Translations under genes and position numbers: made by a program
Shown here: positions 59,556-64,000 of the stretch, in pieces
Layout: each line of letters opens with the position of its first letter
How positions within the stretch are numbered: the first letter of the stretch is position 1
Source of the DNA: Oleiagrimonas soli
Lineage (GTDB): Bacteria > Pseudomonadota > Gammaproteobacteria > Xanthomonadales > Rhodanobacteraceae
Length of the DNA stretch: 64,000 nucleotides
Direction: 5' to 3'
Assembly: GCF_000761445.1 (NCBI RefSeq)
Contig: NZ_KN196470.1
Location: 169,382-233,381, forward strand
The notes under the pieces: model-generated
What the model was told of the DNA's origin: nothing
The model's input: the letters and a program-made list of their open reading frames with translations, nothing else
The model's database searches: none

Positions 59556-60473
59556 ATGTTCTTTCGCAATCTCACGCTGTTCCGCTTTCCGCCTTCCGTC
59601 GCCGAGAGCCTCGGCGAACTCGACGCCGCGCTCGACGAGCACCGCCTGCGCCCCTGCGGCGCGATGGAGATGGCCACGCACGGCTTCGTGCCGCCGCTCG
59701 GTCCGGACGCCGAGGCGCTGACCCACGGTGTCGGCGACAGCCTGCTGGTCACCGTCGGCAGCGAGGACAAGCTGCTGCCGGCCTCGGTGGTCAACGAGGA
59801 ACTCTCGCGCAAGGTGCGCAAGCTGGCCGAGGACGAGGGCCGTCGCGTCGGCGGCCGCGAGCGCAAGCGGCTCAAGCAGGAGGTGCTGGACCAGCTCATG
59901 CCGCGCGCCTTCTCGCGCCCGTCGCGCATGCAGGTGTGGCTGCAGCGCAAGCTCGGCTGGGCGGTGTTCGACACCTCCAGCCGCAAGGCCGCCGAGCAGG
60001 GTCTGACCAACCTGCGCGAGGCCTTGGGCAGCTTCCCCGCGCTGCCGCTGGCGCCGGAGAAGTCGCCGCGCCAGATCATGACCGACTGGCTGACCAGCGG
60101 CGATCTGCCGGCCGGTCTGACGCTGTCCGACGAGTGCGAGCTGCGCGACCCGGCCAATGCCGGCGGCGCGGTGGTGCGCTGTCGTCATCAGGAGCTTGAA
60201 TCGGACGAGATTCGGGAGCATCTTCGCGGTGGCAAGCAGGTGTTCCAGCTGGGCCTGGAATTCGACGAGCGCATCGGCTTCGTGCTCGGCGAGGACATGG
60301 TCATCCGCAAGCTGAAATTCTTCGACGTGATCACCGACGAACTCGATCACGCGCAGGCCGATTCGGCCGCCGAGGAAATGGACGCGCGGTTCGCGTTGAT
60401 GACGCTGGAACTGGAGCGCCTGCTGCAGAAACTGGACGAATGGTTCGGACTGCCCCGTCCCGACGGGGCCTGA
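59556..60473 (+). CDS. rdgC: Recombination-associated protein RdgC
   Basis: 305 aa DNA-binding ring protein that modulates RecA. It begins MFFRNLTLFRFP and contains GFVPPLGPDAEALTH, LLPASVVNEELSRKVRKLAE, LKQEVLDQLMPRAFSRPSR, LTLSDECELRDPANAGGAVV and KQVFQLGLEFDERIGFVLGE. ATG 59556 matches the family start; the 17 codons of open frame upstream are not conserved. Confidence 0.96.
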   Translation: MFFRNLTLFRFPPSVAESLGELDAALDEHRLRPCGAMEMATHGFVPPLGPDAEALTHGVGDSLLVTVGSEDKLLPASVVNEELSRKVRKLAEDEGRRVGGRERKRLKQEVLDQLMPRAFSRPSRMQVWLQRKLGWAVFDTSSRKAAEQGLTNLREALGSFPALPLAPEKSPRQIMTDWLTSGDLPAGLTLSDECELRDPANAGGAVVRCRHQELESDEIREHLRGGKQVFQLGLEFDERIGFVLGEDMVIRKLKFFDVITDELDHAQADSAAEEMDARFALMTLELERLLQKLDEWFGLPRPDGA

Positions 60474-60492
60474 CGACGGACATGCCGACACG

Positions 60493-61269
60493 ATGGTTCG
60501 CGAACGGGTAACCGACAACTGGCTGGAGCTGTCCACGACCAGCGGCACCCGCATCAAGGTGCTGGGCAACGCGCATCCGCGCTCCAAACGCCTGCGCCTG
60601 ACGATCACGCCGGGCGGTGCGCGCGTGACCTACCCGCTCGGCACGCACCCGGCGCAGGTGTCCGCGTTCCTGCGCCAGCACGCGGACTGGCTGGAACACC
60701 AGATGGGCCAGCAGCGCCTGCTGCTCAAGCCGTTGCCGCGCCTGTGCGTGGGACGCGAGACCGAGATGCCCCTGCGTGGACGCACGGTGCCGCTGCGCTG
60801 GGCCGAGGGGCCGTATCCGCGCGTGCAGCGCGACGCTGACGACGCGGTGGTGCTGGCGCTGCCGAAGTTGCAGCCCAAGTTCCTGCCGGTGGCGCGCGGC
60901 CTGCTGGCCGGTTTTCTGGAAGACCGCATCCGCCGCGATGCCGGGCGCTGGATGCCGCGCTACGTGCCGCAGCTGGGCATGGCGCCGACCGCGTTGCGCA
61001 TTCGTGCGATGCAGAGCCAGTGGGGCAGCCTGGACACGCGCGACCGCATCAACCTGGACCTCTCGCTGGCCCTGGCGCCGTCGGCGGCGCTGCGCTATGT
61101 GCTGGTGCACGAGCTGTGCCATCTGAAGGTGCGCGACCACTCGCCGCGCTTCTGGCGGCAGGTCGGCGAACTCGATCCCGGCTGGGAGGCGCAGCGCGCC
61201 TGGCTGCGCGATCACGGCGCCGAGCTGAAGCTGCAGATCGAGCGCCTGGTGGCCGATATCGCCGATTGA
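60493..61269 (+). CDS. YgjP-type zinc metallopeptidase (SprT/DUF45 family)
   Basis: 258 aa. The zinc motif HEXXH is in VLVHELCHLKVRDHSPRFW, with the usual third-ligand histidine (DHSP). Upstream, MQSQWGSLDTRDRINLDLSL is the family QWGS motif, and KRLRLTITPGGARVTYPLG the N-terminal strand region. Function is unproven; related proteins are predicted metal-dependent hydrolases. It follows rdgC by 19 bases. Confidence 0.9.
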   Translation: MVRERVTDNWLELSTTSGTRIKVLGNAHPRSKRLRLTITPGGARVTYPLGTHPAQVSAFLRQHADWLEHQMGQQRLLLKPLPRLCVGRETEMPLRGRTVPLRWAEGPYPRVQRDADDAVVLALPKLQPKFLPVARGLLAGFLEDRIRRDAGRWMPRYVPQLGMAPTALRIRAMQSQWGSLDTRDRINLDLSLALAPSAALRYVLVHELCHLKVRDHSPRFWRQVGELDPGWEAQRAWLRDHGAELKLQIERLVADIAD

Positions 61270-61429
61270 CGGCCGGGTGGGGCTTTCGGGCTGGGCCGTT
61301 CGGGACATTCCCCGCCTGGCGGCATCTGTGGCATGTTGAAAGGCCCTGTCCATCCGGGTTCGCCGTGCCGAAGACGATGATGTCGCCGTTGCGATCCACG
61401 CCGTCCGTCGCCGCCCGTCGGGTGCCGCG

Positions 61430-63208
61430 ATGATGACGCTCGGCCCCGATGCCTGGCTGACGATCGCGGTGATCGTCGCGACCATGGCGATGCTGGTATG
61501 GGAGCGCTTCGCGCCCGAGTTCGTGCTGATGGGCGCGGTGGCCGTGCTGCTGCTGTTCGGCGTGCTGACGCCGGTGCAGGCGCTGGCCGGTTTCTCCAAT
61601 ACCGCGGTGCTGACGGTGGCGGTGTTGTTCATCGTCGCCGCCGGCCTGCGCGGCACGGGCGCGATCCGCTGGGTCGGCGCGTGGGTGCTGGGCAAGCCGC
61701 GCGGCGCGTTCCTGGCGCAGGCGCGGCTGATCGGCGTGTCCTCGTCGCTCAGCGCCTTCATCAACAACACGCCGGTGGTGGCGATGCTGACCTCGGCGGT
61801 CGAGGACTGGTCGCGCAAGAGCGGCATCTCGGTGTCCAAGCTGCTGCTGCCGTTGAGCTACGCGACCATCCTCGGCGGCCTGTGCAGCCTGATCGGCACC
61901 AGCACCAACCTGATCGTCGACGGTCTGGCGCAGGCCTATCCCGGCCTGCCGCAGCTGCGCATGTTCGATCCGGCCTGGGTCGGCGTGCCGGCGGCGCTGG
62001 TCGGCATGCTCTATCTGCTGACGGTGGGGCGCTGGCTGCTGCCGGACCGGCGCGGCGCGATGGAGCAGGCGCGCGACACCAAGGAATACGTGCTCGAAAT
62101 GCGGGTCGATCCGGCCGGCCCGCTGGACGGCAAGACCCTGGACGAGGCCGGTTTGCGCGGCGTGTCGGGCCTGTTCCTGGCCGAAATCCAGCGCGAGGGC
62201 CGCCTGTTGCCGGCGTTGACCGCGCATACCCGCCTGCAGGGCGACGACCGTCTGGTGATCGTCGGTTCCGCCGAAGCTCTGCGCGAAGTGCGTCAGTGGC
62301 CGGGGCTGGCCCATGCCGACGACCAGGTGTTCAAGATCGGCGGCGTAGAAGGGCGGCATTTCGTCGAGGTCGTGTTGTCGCGCCTGTCGCCGATGGTCGG
62401 CCGCTCGCTGCGCGAGGGCAATTTCCGTCATCGCTACGACGCCGTGGTGGTGGCGGTAAATCGGCACGGCCGGCAACTGCGCGACAAGCCCGGCAACGCG
62501 GTCCTGCAGACCGGCGACACCCTGCTGCTGGAGACCACGCCGGGCTTCACCGACCGCTTCGCGCAGTCGCACGAGTTCGCGATGGTCAACCTGCTCGACG
62601 ACACGCCGACGGTGCAGCCGCGCAAGGCGCTGCTGTCGCTGACCATCCTCGGCGCGATGATCGCGGCCAACACGCTGCTGCGCGTGGACATCTTCGTGTC
62701 CGCGCTGGCCGCGGGGTTGGCGATGCTGGTGACCGGCTGCGTGCAGCTGCGCGACGCGCGCAAGGCGGTGGATTTTCCCCTGATCGTGGTGATCGCGTGC
62801 GCCTTCGCCATCGGCCGGGCGCTGCAGACCACCGGTGTCGCCAACGAAGTGGCGCATCTGCTGCTGCAGGGCGCGAGCGGCGATCCGTTCCGCACCCTGG
62901 TCCTGCTGTACGTCTGCACGGTGGTCTTCACCGAACTGCTGACCAACAACGCCGCGGCGGTGCTGATGTTTCCCATCGGCATGGCGGCGGCGGCACAGCT
63001 GGGCGTGCTGCCGATGCCCTTCGTGATGACCGTGATGGTCGGTTCCTCGGCCGCGTTCATCACGCCGATCGGCTACCAGACCAACTTGATGGTGTACGGC
63101 CCCGGCGGCTACCGTTTCCTCGACTACGTGAAGGTCGGCACGCCGCTGTCGATCCTGGTCGGCGCGGTGGTGCTGTGGGTGATTCCGCAGGTATGGCCGT
63201 TCGCCTGA
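61430..63208 (+). CDS. SLC13-family anion permease with TrkA-C domains (probable sulfate transporter)
   Basis: 592 aa. Membrane helices flank a central pair of TrkA-C (RCK-C) domains (residues about 210-395). Signature SSSLSAFINNTPVVAMLTSA and LIGTSTNLIVDGLAQ mark the DASS/SLC13 fold; the second half has TELLTNNAAAVLMFPIGMAA and FITPIGYQTNLMVYGPGGYR. Its position 76 bases before cysD suggests sulfate uptake, an inference from context. The first ATG (61430) is followed immediately by a second. Confidence 0.9.
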   Translation: MMTLGPDAWLTIAVIVATMAMLVWERFAPEFVLMGAVAVLLLFGVLTPVQALAGFSNTAVLTVAVLFIVAAGLRGTGAIRWVGAWVLGKPRGAFLAQARLIGVSSSLSAFINNTPVVAMLTSAVEDWSRKSGISVSKLLLPLSYATILGGLCSLIGTSTNLIVDGLAQAYPGLPQLRMFDPAWVGVPAALVGMLYLLTVGRWLLPDRRGAMEQARDTKEYVLEMRVDPAGPLDGKTLDEAGLRGVSGLFLAEIQREGRLLPALTAHTRLQGDDRLVIVGSAEALREVRQWPGLAHADDQVFKIGGVEGRHFVEVVLSRLSPMVGRSLREGNFRHRYDAVVVAVNRHGRQLRDKPGNAVLQTGDTLLLETTPGFTDRFAQSHEFAMVNLLDDTPTVQPRKALLSLTILGAMIAANTLLRVDIFVSALAAGLAMLVTGCVQLRDARKAVDFPLIVVIACAFAIGRALQTTGVANEVAHLLLQGASGDPFRTLVLLYVCTVVFTELLTNNAAAVLMFPIGMAAAAQLGVLPMPFVMTVMVGSSAAFITPIGYQTNLMVYGPGGYRFLDYVKVGTPLSILVGAVVLWVIPQVWPFA

Positions 63209-63284
63209 ACGATATGCCGGTGCGTAGCGGTGCAGCGCGCCTCATGCGCGATACACTGCCGGGGATCGATCGAGCGGGAAATCC

Positions 63285-64000
63285 ATGAAGGACATCGACA
63301 CACTGGCGCACGATTCGCATCTGAAGCGCCTGGAAGCCGAAAGCATCCACATCATGCGCGAGGTGGCGGCCGAGTTCGCCAACCCGGTGATGCTGTATTC
63401 GGTGGGCAAGGACTCCTCGGTGCTGCTGCACTTGCTGCAGAAGGCATTCCATCCGGCGCCGCCGCCGATTCCGCTGATGCATGTGGACACCACCTGGAAG
63501 TTCCGCGAGATGATCGCCTTCCGCGACCGCCGCGCGAAGGAAACCGGCTGTCGGCTGATCGTGCACATCAACCAGGAAGGCGTCGCGCAGGGCGTGGGTC
63601 CGTTCACGCACGGCTCGGCGGTGCACACGGACGTCATGAAGACCCAGTCGCTGAAGCAGGCGCTGGACAAGCACAAGTTCGATGCCGCCATCGGCGGCGC
63701 GCGCCGCGACGAGGAAAAGTCGCGCGCCAAGGAGCGCGTGTTCTCGTTCCGCAACGCGCAGCATCGCTGGGATCCGAAGAACCAGCGGCCGGAGCTGTGG
63801 AGCCTGTACAACGCGCGCATCAAGAAGGGCGAGAGCGTGCGCGTGTTTCCGTTGTCGAACTGGACCGAGCTGGACATCTGGCTCTACATCTATCGCGAGA
63901 ATATCGAGGTGCCGTCGCTGTACCTGGCCGCCGAGCGGCCGGTGGTCGAGCGCGACGGCACGCTGATCATGGTCGACGACGACCGCATGCCGCTGGAGCC
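63285..64000 (+). CDS. cysD: Sulfate adenylyltransferase subunit 2 (runs off window)
   Basis: The first 238 codons of the ATP-sulfurylase small subunit, open at the window end (full length is about 300). It begins [20 protein letters not shown]. The PP-loop is [56 protein letters not shown] and [15 protein letters not shown] are conserved. With CysN it activates sulfate to adenylylsulfate. Neighbouring SLC13 permease fits a sulfate-assimilation operon. Confidence 0.97.
   Translation, partial: MKDIDTLAHDSHLKRLEAESIHIMREVAAEFANPVMLYSVGKDSSVLLHLLQKAFHPAPPPIPLMHVDTTWKFREMIAFRDRRAKETGCRLIVHINQEGVAQGVGPFTHGSAVHTDVMKTQSLKQALDKHKFDAAIGGARRDEEKSRAKERVFSFRNAQHRWDPKNQRPELWSLYNARIKKGESVRVFPLSNWTELDIWLYIYRENIEVPSLYLAAERPVVERDGTLIMVDDDRMPLE

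Noticed and set aside
57408..60608. A 1066-codon minus-strand open frame opposite the PQQ enzyme and rdgC
   Set aside because: Low-complexity antisense shadow; both plus-strand genes carry clear family motifs.

Overview
The window is high-GC DNA with very tight gene packing: many ATGA or GTGA stop/start overlaps, few gaps and no mobile elements. Gene content points to a gammaproteobacterium of the Xanthomonadales, most likely Rhodanobacteraceae or Xanthomonadaceae. Pointers are secB-gpsA, the rpmB-rpmG pair, UbiK/UbiJ/UbiB, a cNMP-binding GGDEF protein next to a TPR-linked class III cyclase as described in Xanthomonas, and a TonB receptor-halogenase-glycosidase locus. No rRNA, tRNA, IS element, prophage or CRISPR array was seen.

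Layout. 1-3.2 kb: a partial SNF2-type helicase, gpsA, secB, then rpmB-rpmG with a clear terminator. 3.5-8.5 kb: an acyl desaturase, then a four-gene Gld-like ABC export/auxiliary operon. 8.5-14.3 kb (minus strand): hemF with a coupled HNH-like small protein, a DUF1643 protein, a PagL-like outer-membrane protein and an orphan RND pump. 14.5-20.3 kb: gpmA, a small hypothetical gene, glnB, ubiK, comM and a CPA-type cation/proton antiporter behind a long structured leader.

20.3-26.1 kb is the most unusual region. It holds a SagB-like flavin dehydrogenase and a 97-aa nitrile-hydratase-type leader peptide, facing a class III nucleotide cyclase with TPRs that is in an operon with a cNMP-binding diguanylate cyclase. 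It reads as a predicted peptide-modification (RiPP-like) system joined to a cyclic-nucleotide/c-di-GMP relay. 26.2-30.3 kb: the glyoxylate shunt (aceB-aceA) and a divergent LysR regulator. 30.3-35.3 kb: a probable exopolysaccharide operon (epimerase, membrane glycosyltransferase, TPR/beta-barrel exporter, polysaccharide deacetylase) headed by a perfect CRP/Clp-type site. 35.5-39.6 kb (minus): plsC-like, arfB, ubiB, ubiJ, trmL and a small membrane protein with a near-perfect sigma-54 promoter.

40.0-52.9 kb is a glucan/oligosaccharide utilisation locus: LacI regulator, TonB receptor, tryptophan-halogenase-family protein, GH144-type glucanase, binding protein, two permeases, GH1 beta-glucosidase and a UgpC/MalK-type ATPase. 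Three matching LacI-type palindromes tie it together. 52.9-64 kb: a periplasmic protein, a DUF4156 lipoprotein, a YdcH-like protein, ttcA, a LytS/LytTR two-component pair, a PQQ-dependent lipoprotein dehydrogenase, rdgC, a YgjP-type metallopeptidase, an SLC13 transporter and the start of cysD (sulfate assimilation), which runs off the window.

All functional names are sequence-reading calls from motifs and family knowledge; no database search was run.
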